Assembly: GCA_014237855.1 (NCBI GenBank)
Contig: JABACD010000013.1
Location: 1 to 64,000 of the forward strand
Reading direction: 5' to 3'
Source: Planctomycetota bacterium
Lineage (GTDB): Bacteria > Planctomycetota > UBA1135 > GCA-002686595
Length of the DNA stretch: 64,000 bases
The notes under the pieces are model-generated. The model saw nothing but the letters and a program-made list of their open reading frames with translations. It ran no database searches and was not told where the DNA came from. The position numbers and the translations under genes are program-made. Positions 1-8,986 of the stretch are shown piece by piece. Positions within the stretch are counted from its first letter, which is position 1; every line of letters starts with the position of its first letter.

Positions 1-1235
1 CTCGGCGCAGCAGCCCGGATGTGGTCTTCCTCGATATCGAGATGCCAGAGGGCACTGGAATCGAGATCCTGCCTGAGTTGATGGAGCTGGAGCCGAAACC
101 CCAGGTTGTCCTCGTCACGGGGCTGGGCGATGTTCAGACCGCTGTCCAGGCCATGAAGCTTGGCGCCTGCGACTTCCTAGAAAAGCCCGTGAACAGGTCG
201 GTAATTGAGGGAGTCTTGCAGCGCGTTCAGCGTGGAATGGCCCTCACACGCGAGAGAGACCTGTTGCGAGGAGAGGTTGCCCGGCTGCGCTCTGGCCCCA
301 TCGTGGGTCAGGCTCGGGTGATGGCGCGCATGCTCGATCAAATCCAACGGGTTGCTTCAACCCCTCGAACCACCGTGCTCGTCACGGGAGAGTCCGGGGT
401 GGGAAAGGAGCTCGTCGCCAGGGCTGTCCACGAGAACTCCGTTCGAGCCGATGGGCCCTTCGTGGCTCTCAATTGCGCTGCGCTGGCTGAGAATCTACTG
501 GAGGCCGAACTCTTCGGTTATGAGCCGGGTGCCTTCAGTGGCGCTCACCCTAAGGGACGGGAGGGTTTGATCGCCGCTGCAAGAGGCGGAACCCTCTTCC
601 TGGACGAGATTGGCGAACTGGCCCCCGAGATGCAGGCCAAGTTGCTCCGTGTACTCCAGGAACGGGTCTTCCGAAGGGTTGGCGGCTCTGATGATCGCCA
701 GACGGACGTACGCTTCGTCGCTTCGACCAACCGCGATCTAGCTCAACAAGTCGAGGCTGGGCAGTTTCGGGAAGACCTCTTCTATAGGTTGAACGTGCTC
801 TCCATCGTCGTGCCCCCCCTGCGGGAGCGACGTGAGGACATCCCCGAGCTTGCCCTGCACTTTGTCGAGCTCTTCCGCAGGGAGTTCGGACGCAACTACA
901 CGGGTTTCTCATCCGATGCCCTGGACGCCCTCCTCGCTCACCCTTGGCAGGGCAATGTCCGGGAGCTTCGAAACGCGATCGAGCGCGGGGCCTTACGAGC
1001 TACTGGTGAAGAGATCACCCGTGCAGATCTGGGACTGGAGGTCGGCCCCCGTATGGACTCCAACCCCCAGCTCAGGTTGGACCTCCAGGGCTTCCTGTTG
1101 AAGGACATGGAAGAACAGCTGATCCGCAGGGCTCTCGAGGAGACTCGAGGGAATCGCAGCCACACCGCCAGGTTGCTCGGCGTCAACAGAACGACGCTCT
1201 ACAACAAGCTGCGCAGCTACCAGATCGACGGCTAG
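1..1235 (+). CDS. sigma-54-dependent response regulator (NtrC/FlgR family), 5' end cut by window
   Basis: The reading frame is open from base 3, so the gene begins before the window. What is visible starts inside a receiver domain: VVFLDIEMP carries the phospho-acceptor Asp, and the conserved Lys lies in FLEKP. An AAA+ sigma-54 interaction domain follows, with Walker A GESGVGKE, the sigma-54 contact loop written GAFSGA (Ser for the usual Thr) and Walker B TLFLDEIGE. A Fis-type helix-turn-helix (RSHTARLLGVNRTTLYNKL) ends the protein. Proteins of this family are phosphorylated activators that remodel closed sigma-54 promoter complexes. It opens a flagellar regulatory locus, and sigma-54-like promoters precede fliK and flgF in this window, so control of hook/rod genes is likely (inference). 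Confidence 0.93.
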   Translation, partial: RRSSPDVVFLDIEMPEGTGIEILPELMELEPKPQVVLVTGLGDVQTAVQAMKLGACDFLEKPVNRSVIEGVLQRVQRGMALTRERDLLRGEVARLRSGPIVGQARVMARMLDQIQRVASTPRTTVLVTGESGVGKELVARAVHENSVRADGPFVALNCAALAENLLEAELFGYEPGAFSGAHPKGREGLIAAARGGTLFLDEIGELAPEMQAKLLRVLQERVFRRVGGSDDRQTDVRFVASTNRDLAQQVEAGQFREDLFYRLNVLSIVVPPLRERREDIPELALHFVELFRREFGRNYTGFSSDALDALLAHPWQGNVRELRNAIERGALRATGEEITRADLGLEVGPRMDSNPQLRLDLQGFLLKDMEEQLIRRALEETRGNRSHTARLLGVNRTTLYNKLRSYQIDG

Positions 1236-1471
1236 CTGCCGCTCTCGAGCCTCTCTGAAGGGCACTCGAGGGCCTCCTGTTGAATTAATGGTCAGGGCTC
1301 AACCGCCCTTCACCATGCAAACCGGGCAGAAAAGGTCGGTCCTCTGTCCCATCTGGAAAAAAGTGCCACATTCGCCATCTCGCCCATCAAGCGATTTGGA
1401 GCCCATGGTCGAAATCTTTGCTGCCCACCGAAACGGTCCGTCGACACACGGCCCCGAACCAGGCAGCACAG

Positions 1472-2161
1472 ATGCACGCAAAAGCCCCTCAACTCACAGA
1501 GACGGAACACGAGCCGCAGGCCGGGACTTTCGAGGTCCGCACGACGGTTCGAAGAGGAATCGAGACTCCGCTTCACGTCTTGCGTGCGTCACTGGAGGAG
1601 CTTGGGAAGGAGTTTCCTGAGCAATCTCCCCAGACACAAACCCTCGAACGTGCCCTCAATCTGATCGACACCCTGGAGCGCAACATCGAGGTGCTAACCG
1701 CCATCGCGGCTCCGTCCGAGATCGTTCCGCTGCGCTGCACACTGGACGAACTTGCTCGCTCCGCCGTTCGAGCCACTCCCAAGTACATCCAGGACTGCGT
1801 TCTCATTGCTGTCGAGAACCCTGAAGTCATGACGAGTGTAGATGGCCCGAAGTTCTGCGGCTGGCTGTCGAACCTCGTCCACGCCTGTGTCAGCGGACAA
1901 CGCGAGGCTCTCTTACGCGGCCAAGTTGAAGACGGCGAGGCCGTCTTCAACCTGATCTCTCTCCCCCGCCAAAGGGGCGGGTCAGCGCTAGAGTCCGCCG
2001 GAAATGCATTCCGTCGATCGGAAGATGAGCTCTTGTTGCAGGTGGCCGAACAAGAAATCGTACGCATGGGCGGCTCCTTCGAACATCAAACCCTGGACCT
2101 TGGGACAAACCAGATTTCTGTGCGCCTCCCAATAGAAGAGTCGACCGAAGGAGTGGCCTGA
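1472..2161 (+). CDS. kinase-like protein with degenerate HisKA/ATPase features
   Basis: About 229 residues from the ATG at 1472; a TTG at 1418 would add 18 residues. The N-terminal half resembles a histidine kinase dimerisation helix pair (around RRGIETPLHVLRASLEEL), but the position where His is expected holds Thr/Pro. The C-terminal half looks like a worn GHKL fold (LLLQVAEQEIVRMGG..., then an NQISVRLPI-like last strand) without clear N or G boxes. I infer a phosphotransfer-like, scaffold or pseudokinase role and would not call it an active kinase. It is followed after one base by the receiver/ATPase fusion gene, so the two are probably co-translated and act together. No membrane segment is visible. 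A divergent soluble regulator of another kind is also possible. Confidence 0.6.
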   Translation: MHAKAPQLTETEHEPQAGTFEVRTTVRRGIETPLHVLRASLEELGKEFPEQSPQTQTLERALNLIDTLERNIEVLTAIAAPSEIVPLRCTLDELARSAVRATPKYIQDCVLIAVENPEVMTSVDGPKFCGWLSNLVHACVSGQREALLRGQVEDGEAVFNLISLPRQRGGSALESAGNAFRRSEDELLLQVAEQEIVRMGGSFEHQTLDLGTNQISVRLPIEESTEGVA

Positions 2162-2162
2162 A

Positions 2163-3104
2163 ATGCGCGTCCTGATCGTTGAGAACGAACACGTCGTCGC
2201 CAAGGCGATGTCGTACGCCCTTGAGTCCAGAGGACATCGGGTTGACATAGCGAACAGCATTGAGGCTGCACTCGCTCTATCCACTCCCGAGGTACTGATC
2301 GCCGATCCGGAACGGCCTGGGCTGTCTGGGCTGGACCTACTGGAACGGTACCGTCGTCAGGGCCTCGCGCCCCGCACGGTATTCGTGAGTTCAGAGCCCT
2401 CCCTCGAGAGCTGTCGCCGGGCCCTGCGCCTTGGCGCAAGTGAGTTCCTCTCCAAGCCCTTCCGGCTCGAAGAACTCGTCCGCGCGGTCGAATTGGAGAC
2501 TGGGAGCCCTGAGGCTCTGTTCGAGGAGACCTACATCACATCGAAGTCCTGCGTTGAGGTGGCCATGAGAGACCTGGCCGCCTTTGCACTACGCCAGGGC
2601 ATTGCGCCTACCTGCCGTGCACGTTGCTGCACAGCCCTGGGAGAGCTTCTCGACAACGTCTGTCGCCATGCTTACCTGGTTCCTGGTGGCGAGCTCCGAG
2701 TCACCGCCACCATCGATCGTCGGGACTTGATCGTGACCGTCTCCGACGATGGGGTCGGCGTTGATGCCTGTGAGCTTGCGATTGACTTCATGTCGATAGG
2801 TGGAGGCCTGGCTCGCGCCTCAGCCCTCGCTGAAGATCTCGAGATTCAGACCGGCCTTCCGCGCGGAACCACCGTGACCCTGCGCTTCGGTGCCTACCTG
2901 GTGGACTACGGGGATGAGGTCAGAGCCGACCTGACCGAACTCGACTTCCTGACACCGGACACTTCCCGCGAGATCCTGAACACCCTCGAATTCGAAGATG
3001 GTGAGCAGTTCTTCCAGCTACCTCCCTCGTTGGCCGTGGTCATCGGTCGGCTGCTGGCAAAGCCCGACCCACGGCGCTTGATCGCCCAGGCATTCAGGAG
3101 CTAA
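2163..3104 (+). CDS. response regulator receiver fused to an RsbW-like GHKL ATPase domain
   Basis: Residues 1-110 form a receiver: phospho-acceptor Asp48 in LIADPERPG and Lys98 in FLSKPF. The usual acidic pair near residue 8 is written ENE. Residues about 130-245 form a HATPase_c_2-type domain: N box GELLDNVCRHA, G1 SDDGVGVD and a GGGLARA G2-like stretch. This is the arrangement of anti-sigma/serine kinases such as RsbW and SpoIIAB. A C-terminal tail of about 70 residues is acidic and not recognised. The family logic is that phosphorylation of the receiver would gate a partner-switching ATPase. Flagellar context suggests control of a sigma or anti-anti-sigma factor, but no STAS partner lies in the window. 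It starts one base after the preceding gene. Confidence 0.75.
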   Translation: MRVLIVENEHVVAKAMSYALESRGHRVDIANSIEAALALSTPEVLIADPERPGLSGLDLLERYRRQGLAPRTVFVSSEPSLESCRRALRLGASEFLSKPFRLEELVRAVELETGSPEALFEETYITSKSCVEVAMRDLAAFALRQGIAPTCRARCCTALGELLDNVCRHAYLVPGGELRVTATIDRRDLIVTVSDDGVGVDACELAIDFMSIGGGLARASALAEDLEIQTGLPRGTTVTLRFGAYLVDYGDEVRADLTELDFLTPDTSREILNTLEFEDGEQFFQLPPSLAVVIGRLLAKPDPRRLIAQAFRS

Positions 3105-3108
3105 GTCC

Positions 3109-4086
3109 ATGTCATCGGACGAAATTGATCCGTCGGAAGAGCCTTCCGACAACCTGGACGATGATCTCTTCGACTTTCCGTCGATGGATACACCTGGCCC
3201 CACGCCCGGTCCTGCTTCGTCCGAAAATCCCTCTTTCGAGGTCGAGGGGAACGTCGACGATCTGTCGGCCCCGCTACCCACTGGAGATCCGCTCGATAGC
3301 GACCACTCCAGCATCGACATGAGTATGGATGCGGAAGACGAGGATCTATTCGGCTTCCCTCCGGTCGAGGGCTCCGCGAGTCCCTTCGATCCTGGCCCCG
3401 CGCAATCCGTTCCGGAGCCGACTGAGGAGCCCGTGGCCGAAGAGCCCCTCCTCGAAAGTGAGATTGACTTGCTGGCAACACAGCCTGCGGAATCGTCGGT
3501 TGCGGAGGGCTCACTGCCAGATCCTTACCTACATCAAGGCCTCGCCGAGCAATTCAATGCATCGCACGAACCCGGCCTCGCATCGCCTCGCTTCAACCTG
3601 GCAAACACACCCAAGGCGCTCTGGGTGCTGACTGGCGCGGCCATCCTGTTCATGGGGGGCATCCTCCTGATTGCCTGGAACCTGACTTCGACGCTTCAGC
3701 AGCAGATCGAAGCGTCCAACAACCTGGCGGCAGTCGGCAGGGCTCTACCCCAACACCAGGTCACTCCGCCGGCCAACAGCTCAATTACATTCGACTCGAG
3801 CGAACTGCTGGAGCCGCAGGTCACAAAGACAACCACTTCTCTGAACCTGGTGAACCCCACCAAGTCGGGGCAACTCGATCAACCCCACGAGAGCATTCTG
3901 ATCGTCGCCGAGAGTGCCATTGGTGAGGGACGCTTCTCGGAGGCTCGCAAGATGCTCTTCATGCTCCTGGCCGAGATTGATCGTGTCCCGAACGTCAATC
4001 GGGAGATCGCCGAGGAACAGGCCACCTTCTTGATTGCCCAGAGCCACAAGTCGGAGGCAGAACTCCTCCGCGGGAGCAACGAATGA
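3109..4086 (+). CDS. acidic single-pass membrane protein of unknown function, flagellar locus
   Basis: I do not recognise this 325-residue protein. Residues 1 to about 160 are strongly acidic and rich in Pro, Ser and Asp, and are probably disordered. They contain a repeated short motif: DDDLFDFPSMD near residue 20 and DEDLFGFPPVE near residue 75. One hydrophobic helix (about residues 166-188, WVLTGAAILFMGGILLIAW) would place the acidic arm in the cytoplasm and the last 130 residues outside. The outer part ends with helices that look like a single TPR-type pair. It overlaps the next gene by 4 bp, and three consecutive genes here look like one envelope module. The repeated LFxFP motifs could be docking sites for a cytoplasmic partner (inference). 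Confidence 0.75.
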   Translation: MSSDEIDPSEEPSDNLDDDLFDFPSMDTPGPTPGPASSENPSFEVEGNVDDLSAPLPTGDPLDSDHSSIDMSMDAEDEDLFGFPPVEGSASPFDPGPAQSVPEPTEEPVAEEPLLESEIDLLATQPAESSVAEGSLPDPYLHQGLAEQFNASHEPGLASPRFNLANTPKALWVLTGAAILFMGGILLIAWNLTSTLQQQIEASNNLAAVGRALPQHQVTPPANSSITFDSSELLEPQVTKTTTSLNLVNPTKSGQLDQPHESILIVAESAIGEGRFSEARKMLFMLLAEIDRVPNVNREIAEEQATFLIAQSHKSEAELLRGSNE

Positions 4087-5558
4087 TCGCCCTGGCCCTT
4101 ACTGCCCTGTGTGCGCTGCCGGCGCCCCAGAACTCTGTCTTCATCGAGCACACGGTCGAGAACGGAGACATCTACTGCGACATCCAGGCTCGCGACTTTC
4201 CCATCAAGAACATGATGGAGAGACTCTGTAGTGAGCTTGATCTCGAGTTGACCGGTTTCGAGGACATCGAGGACTCCCCGCGCGTGACGGTGTACCTACG
4301 GAACCGACCTCTGAACGTGGCCATCGAGTATGCACTTGGCGCAGCCGGGCTCAGTGGAACAGTTGGCGCTGACCGCATCGACGTCACCGTTCAGACGTTG
4401 CCCTTCCCCTCTCGAGAACACTCCCTGCAATCCGCAGAGATATCATTTCTTAGCTCGCTGCAGCGCTTCCCGGATGGATCCTTGGCTCTCGACTCGCGAG
4501 AGCAACTGGCGCAAATCGCCTTGATGCGAGAAGAGACGGAGAAGGCCGCTCGATACTTTGAGCTGCTCTCCGAGTCGAACACCAACACTGCCAAGACAAG
4601 GTCCGCTCATATGAGCGCAGCTGCGCTCTACGTGAAGCTTCAGGACTGGAGTCGAGCAATCCCTCACTACCAGCTCGTGGGAAATATAGAGCTGGACGAG
4701 ACCACACCCGCGGAAGAGGTCGGGGTGATCGCGCTCGCTCGCCGAGAGCTTGCCCGCTGCATTCTCATGCGCGGCGAAAGTCGCCGTGCCTACTACATGC
4801 TTGAGGGCCTTGGCCAGGTCGTGAAGCCCCTCGACGACAGGGATGCCGCTGAGCGCCTGGCACTCGAGGCGCGAGCAAAGATAGGCATGGGCGACTACGA
4901 AGGAGCCCTCCTCTGCCTGGATAGAGCTCAACGCATTCCCGGCCAGCAGCTGAACGAGTTCGAGACGATGGACCTCCGTGCCAAGGCTCTCGAGGCCAAC
5001 GGCCACCCCGTGGAGGCGGCCGTGGCTTGGCTACACTTCAGCCGCGACAAGAGTGATGACGTGAAGCGTGACGCACTCGTCCGTGCCGCTAAATCTGCCT
5101 TGAAGGTAGAGGGTGAGGAGCTCGGAGTCATCTTCCTCCATCACCAGGCGCAAGAAGACGGGCTCGGAGAGGCCCTGATGCCCTACCTGAATGAAGCCCG
5201 TACGCGCCTTGGCCTCGATGCCGAGAGCTACACCGACGGCTCCATCAGTCAGCGTCTACGCCGAGGAGTCCAGCTTGCGACCACCGGGCTTGGTGAAGAA
5301 GCCATTCGCATCTTCACGGCACTGAAGCCCCAGTTCCACAAGCTGCCCGTCACCGAACGTATCGAGTTTGGAACCACGTACGGCCCGCTTCTCGAGAATG
5401 AACAAGGTGTCAGCTATGCAATCGACCTCATCCGCGAGGTCACGCTGACTCTCGATGCCGTTGAAAATCGCTCCAAGCTCTATCTGGTCGCCGGTGAGAT
5501 CTACGAGCGAAACCAGATGTTCAACGAGGCCGCAGCTGCCTATGGAGGACAGCTCTAA
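4083..5558 (+). CDS. exported TPR protein with a secretin N-domain-like (STN) start
   Basis: A short signal peptide (MIALALTALCALPA) suggests export. Residues about 20-100 resemble an STN/secretin short N-domain: a strand, the helix around FPIKNMMERLCSELDLELTGF, a hydrophobic strand VTVYLRNRPLNVAIEYAL and a closing strand. From about residue 120 to the C-terminus there are repeated helical pairs typical of TPRs, such as EETEKAARYFELLSES, LYVKLQDWSRAIPHYQLV and GDYEGALLCLDRAQ. The gene overlaps its neighbours by 4 bp upstream and 1 bp downstream, so the three products are probably stoichiometric partners. TPR scaffolds such as PflA/PflB of Campylobacter brace flagellar motors in the periplasm, and a similar role is possible but not shown. 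Confidence 0.75.
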   Translation: MIALALTALCALPAPQNSVFIEHTVENGDIYCDIQARDFPIKNMMERLCSELDLELTGFEDIEDSPRVTVYLRNRPLNVAIEYALGAAGLSGTVGADRIDVTVQTLPFPSREHSLQSAEISFLSSLQRFPDGSLALDSREQLAQIALMREETEKAARYFELLSESNTNTAKTRSAHMSAAALYVKLQDWSRAIPHYQLVGNIELDETTPAEEVGVIALARRELARCILMRGESRRAYYMLEGLGQVVKPLDDRDAAERLALEARAKIGMGDYEGALLCLDRAQRIPGQQLNEFETMDLRAKALEANGHPVEAAVAWLHFSRDKSDDVKRDALVRAAKSALKVEGEELGVIFLHHQAQEDGLGEALMPYLNEARTRLGLDAESYTDGSISQRLRRGVQLATTGLGEEAIRIFTALKPQFHKLPVTERIEFGTTYGPLLENEQGVSYAIDLIREVTLTLDAVENRSKLYLVAGEIYERNQMFNEAAAAYGGQL

Positions 5559-6355
5559 TGCTTAAGTTCACCTACCTGTTCAACTTCGGACTGGTCGGAG
5601 CGCTTGTCGTTCCGGGAATGGTCAATCAAGGAGCCAGCGTTGAACAGCTGACTCAGGCCATCGAAACTACCGATAACGCGCTGAGGTCACTGCAAGCCAT
5701 CGAGGTTGACCTCGAGAAGAGAGAGTATGCCGCTGTCGAAGAAATACTGGCGGCCACCGAGGCGCCCCTTGGTGGGGAGCGAGAGCGAAGTGAATTGCTC
5801 GACCAGCTCCGTAGCCAGATTGGCGTGCTCGACACCCAGCTGCAGGAGTTCAACACTCCCTCTCCCCTCGAGCATCTCCAAACCGATCCGACTGAGGTCC
5901 TCGCACTTCCGGAGAACGGAGGCACAGAGGTAGCGACCACGGGACTAAGTGACACCGACCGTGTGGAAGTCAGCGAGGTCTGGCCGCCCATTCCAGGTGA
6001 CGGGAGTCCCAGGGTACGCCTCGAAGGCAACCTCATCACAGTCGAGAAGCCAGGCTTCACGGTCGACGCGCTTCGACAAGGTCGTGCCTACTACCGCGCT
6101 GGACGATACCGCGAGGCACTCGTGCTCTTCACTACACGTGAAGGTGAGCCCCAAGCCGATTACTGGATTGGCCGCTGCCTCGAGCGAATGAATCGCCCGA
6201 CAGAGGCTGTGGCAGCCTACACTCGCGTCATCGAGAACGAAGAGAGCGGTGTGCTCGGCGAGCGCGCAGAATCAGACCGTTCCTTCCTTCGCTGGTTGAT
6301 TGACTTTGATCGCAAGGTCACTGATCACGAAGAAGTCGTGGAGGCCAAGAAGTGA
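5558..6355 (+). CDS. membrane-anchored or exported TPR/coiled-coil protein
   Basis: This 265-residue protein begins with a hydrophobic stretch (LFNFGLVGALVVPGMV) that could be a signal peptide or an N-terminal anchor. A charged helical region (residues 30-105) with coiled-coil character follows, then a low-complexity linker. The C-terminal TPR-like section contains GRAYYRAGRYREALVLF, DYWIGRCLERMNRPTEAVAAY and a final helix. The start codon shares its first base with the stop of the preceding gene, and its stop overlaps the histidine kinase start by 4 bp. It is therefore sandwiched between the envelope module and the two-component pair. No catalytic motif is visible and I cannot name a homologue. 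Confidence 0.72.
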   Translation: MLKFTYLFNFGLVGALVVPGMVNQGASVEQLTQAIETTDNALRSLQAIEVDLEKREYAAVEEILAATEAPLGGERERSELLDQLRSQIGVLDTQLQEFNTPSPLEHLQTDPTEVLALPENGGTEVATTGLSDTDRVEVSEVWPPIPGDGSPRVRLEGNLITVEKPGFTVDALRQGRAYYRAGRYREALVLFTTREGEPQADYWIGRCLERMNRPTEAVAAYTRVIENEESGVLGERAESDRSFLRWLIDFDRKVTDHEEVVEAKK

Positions 6356-7548
6356 GCGCTGCGAAGCCCAGCGTTCAGCCGTCTTTCGACGGCACCCCGA
6401 GCCCCGAAGAACTCGGGTCAATGGTCCAGTCTCTTTCGACTATCTCCAATGAGTTGCTCGAAAGTTACGATCGCCTGGCCGAGCGAGCTGAACGGGTTGA
6501 ACAGGAGCTCTGTATCGCCAATCGCGACCTCGAGCAAAAGGTTGCCGAGGTGGAGGCAATCCTCGAGACCCTGCCCGTTGGGGTCGTTGTTCGAGATGTC
6601 GACGATCAGGTCGTGCGCGTGAATGGTGCCCTGACGTCCATCCTTGGAATCAGACCCGAACAGTTCATGGGATCTCCATCAACGGTCCAGCTCCCTCGCC
6701 ACTGCCCCGAGGGCCGTGCAATCAACTGGACTCGCACGGACTCCTCCTCTCGCGTACTCAGCTCTCACCGGTCAGAGATCATCTCCGAAGATGGTGAGAT
6801 CAGCGGCTCGATCGAGATCTTTGATGACCACACAGAACTGGTCTCACTCACCGAGAGAGTTCACCAAATGGACAAGATGGCAGCCCTCGGCAACATGGCC
6901 GCTGGCATTGCTCACGAGATCCGCAACCCCATGAATGCGGTCAAGGGCTTTGCCGATCTCTTCCAGCGCAGCCTGAGCCCTGAGGCCAAGAACTACCGCT
7001 GGGCCTGCCTCATTTCCGAGGGCGTCAAGGAGGTTGACGCAATCATCACGAGCCTCCTGTCTTACTCACGACCCGAGAAGCTTCAGATCCAGGAGATCGA
7101 TCCACAGGAGCTCCTTGAGAGTGCGCAACAGGCAGCCTTCCAACGTACACCTGGTGATCTGGACCCTGGTGCCTGGACCATTTCCTCCAGTTGCAGCGCC
7201 AGCACCTTCCGCGGTGACCACATCAAGCTGCGCCAATCACTGCGCAACCTGATCTCCAACGCCCTTGACATTCAACCAGAGGGCGGAGCACTCCACGTGG
7301 AGGTCCGCGAATCGAACGACGAAGTCACCTTTGAAGTAGACGACGCCGGCCCCGGAATCTCCAAGGAGATTGCTGGACAGCTGACCGACCCGTTCTTCAC
7401 CACTCGTGCCGAAGGCACCGGCCTGGGCCTCTCTCTGGTCCACACGATCGTGCAACTGCACGGCGGCACGATGGAGATAGACCCATCACCCTCCGATTTA
7501 GGAGGAGCACGCATCCGCTTTCACATTCCCAAGTCTCCCCTCCGCTGA
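6352..7548 (+). CDS. PAS-containing histidine kinase (FlgS/FlrB-like)
   Basis: Starts with GTG, overlapping the previous stop by 4 bp. A coiled coil (residues 20-75) leads into a PAS-like domain (residues about 68-165). The HisKA box has the phospho-accepting His188 in AGIAHEIRNPMNAVKGF. The GHKL ATPase follows, with N box LRNLISNALDI, G1 VDDAGPGI, F box DPFFTTRAEGTGLGLSL and a normal C-terminus. There is no transmembrane segment, so this is a soluble kinase, as FlgS and FlrB are. The next gene, 8 bp downstream, is an NtrC-type regulator, so the pair is the expected flagellar sigma-54 two-component system. What the PAS domain senses cannot be told from sequence. Confidence 0.93.
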   Translation: MSAAKPSVQPSFDGTPSPEELGSMVQSLSTISNELLESYDRLAERAERVEQELCIANRDLEQKVAEVEAILETLPVGVVVRDVDDQVVRVNGALTSILGIRPEQFMGSPSTVQLPRHCPEGRAINWTRTDSSSRVLSSHRSEIISEDGEISGSIEIFDDHTELVSLTERVHQMDKMAALGNMAAGIAHEIRNPMNAVKGFADLFQRSLSPEAKNYRWACLISEGVKEVDAIITSLLSYSRPEKLQIQEIDPQELLESAQQAAFQRTPGDLDPGAWTISSSCSASTFRGDHIKLRQSLRNLISNALDIQPEGGALHVEVRESNDEVTFEVDDAGPGISKEIAGQLTDPFFTTRAEGTGLGLSLVHTIVQLHGGTMEIDPSPSDLGGARIRFHIPKSPLR

Positions 7549-7556
7549 TCTCGAAT

Positions 7557-8975
7557 ATGTCCATTCAAAGAGTTCTCATCGTCGACGATGACCCTCTCTC
7601 GCGCGAGTTCCTGGCCGAAGCCGTTGGATCGCTCGGATTCTCCGTCGATCAGGCCGCTTCTGGCGAGGAAGCCCTCACGACGATCACTCACAAGATGCCC
7701 GACCTGGTGCTGAGTGACCTGCGTATGCCCGGCATGGACGGATCTGAGCTCATCGAGTCGATACATCGGCTCCACCCTGGCCTCCCCACGGTCCTGGTAA
7801 CAGCTCACGGAACCGTCGAAGCGGCAGTCGATGCCATGCAGAACGGAGCCGTGGACTTTCTGATGAAGCCCTGCTCACCAGACACGATCGAAATGGTGAT
7901 CGAGCGCATCGATCGCACCCGTCGACTCCAGGATGAGAACGAGTACCTCCGCTCCGAATTGATCGGTAACGCCAATGAACAGGTCATCGTCCATAGCCAG
8001 GCGAGTGTCGATCTGTTGCGCACCTCATCTCGGATCGCGCGCTCGAAAGGTACCGTCCTCATCACGGGGGAGAGCGGCACTGGCAAGGAGCGGATCGCTC
8101 AACACATCCACCAGAACTCTCCGCGCAAGGATGGCCCCTTTATCCGCGTCAACTGCGCTGCGCTGTCAGAGACTCTCTTGGAGTCGGAACTCTTTGGTCA
8201 TGAACGCGGGGCATTTACCGGCGCTCATCGACAACGCCCCGGGCGCTTTGAGCTCGCCGACGGCGGCACGATCTTGCTCGATGAGCTTGGTGAGATTTCC
8301 CCGGCGATGCAGGTCAAGCTCCTGCGCGTCCTCGAAGAAGAAGAATTCGAGCGTGTAGGCGGAACCAAGACCCTGCGCGTCGATGTCAGGGTGATTGCCA
8401 GTACAAACCGCAACCTGCCCGACGAGATTGCAGCGGGTAAGTTCCGGGAAGACCTCTACTACCGCCTGCACGTCCTTCCACTGCAGATCCCGGCGCTCCG
8501 GGATCGGAAGGAAGACATCCTGCCCCTTGCAAATCACTTCCTCGAGATCTACTCGAGGCAGAACGGTCTTGAGACCCCCAGCTTCAGCGAAGAGTCACAG
8601 ACTCAGCTGCTCGCCTGGAACTGGCCGGGCAACGTTCGGGAACTGGAGAATGTGATCCAACGCTCGGTCGTTCTGCTCGAGTCGGACACCGTTTGCCCGG
8701 AAGACCTGTCCTTTGGCCCCGCCACAGGGTTGATCCAACAAGCGAACCAGACCTTACCCCAGGTAGAAGACTCATTCGATCCCAACAACTGGGAGGAGGA
8801 GCTCTTCGATCGGCTCGCCAACTTGCCCGTTGCCGACATTGAACGCATCGCGATCCTCGCAACGCTTCAGTCCACCGGTGGAAACAAGACCGAGGCCGCA
8901 CGGCGGCTGGGCCTGACCGCAAGAACCTTGAGCAACAAGCTCAAGCTCTGGAAGAGTACGGGCCTGCTTACCTGA
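7557..8975 (+). CDS. sigma-54-dependent response regulator (FlgR/FlrC-like)
   Basis: A full-length 472-residue NtrC-family activator. The receiver has Asp54 (LSDLRMPGMDG) and Lys104 (FLMKP). The AAA+ domain has Walker A GESGTGKE (171-178), a canonical GAFTGA loop (218-223), Walker B TILLDELGE and the arginine-finger region NVRELENVIQR. The C-terminal Fis-like HTH is NKTEAARRLGLTARTLSNKL. It lies directly after its likely kinase and 11 bp before flgB. Unlike the first activator in the window, it keeps the consensus GAFTGA. Two sigma-54 activators in one flagellar locus suggests a two-step hierarchy or two inputs (inference). Confidence 0.95.
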   Translation: MSIQRVLIVDDDPLSREFLAEAVGSLGFSVDQAASGEEALTTITHKMPDLVLSDLRMPGMDGSELIESIHRLHPGLPTVLVTAHGTVEAAVDAMQNGAVDFLMKPCSPDTIEMVIERIDRTRRLQDENEYLRSELIGNANEQVIVHSQASVDLLRTSSRIARSKGTVLITGESGTGKERIAQHIHQNSPRKDGPFIRVNCAALSETLLESELFGHERGAFTGAHRQRPGRFELADGGTILLDELGEISPAMQVKLLRVLEEEEFERVGGTKTLRVDVRVIASTNRNLPDEIAAGKFREDLYYRLHVLPLQIPALRDRKEDILPLANHFLEIYSRQNGLETPSFSEESQTQLLAWNWPGNVRELENVIQRSVVLLESDTVCPEDLSFGPATGLIQQANQTLPQVEDSFDPNNWEEELFDRLANLPVADIERIAILATLQSTGGNKTEAARRLGLTARTLSNKLKLWKSTGLLT

Positions 8976-8986
8976 GGGCTCGCGCC

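Noticed and set aside
1406-1421. Sigma-54-like TGG...TTGC before the kinase-like gene
   Set aside because: GG and GC are 11 bases apart, one more than allowed, and the -24 element is poor.
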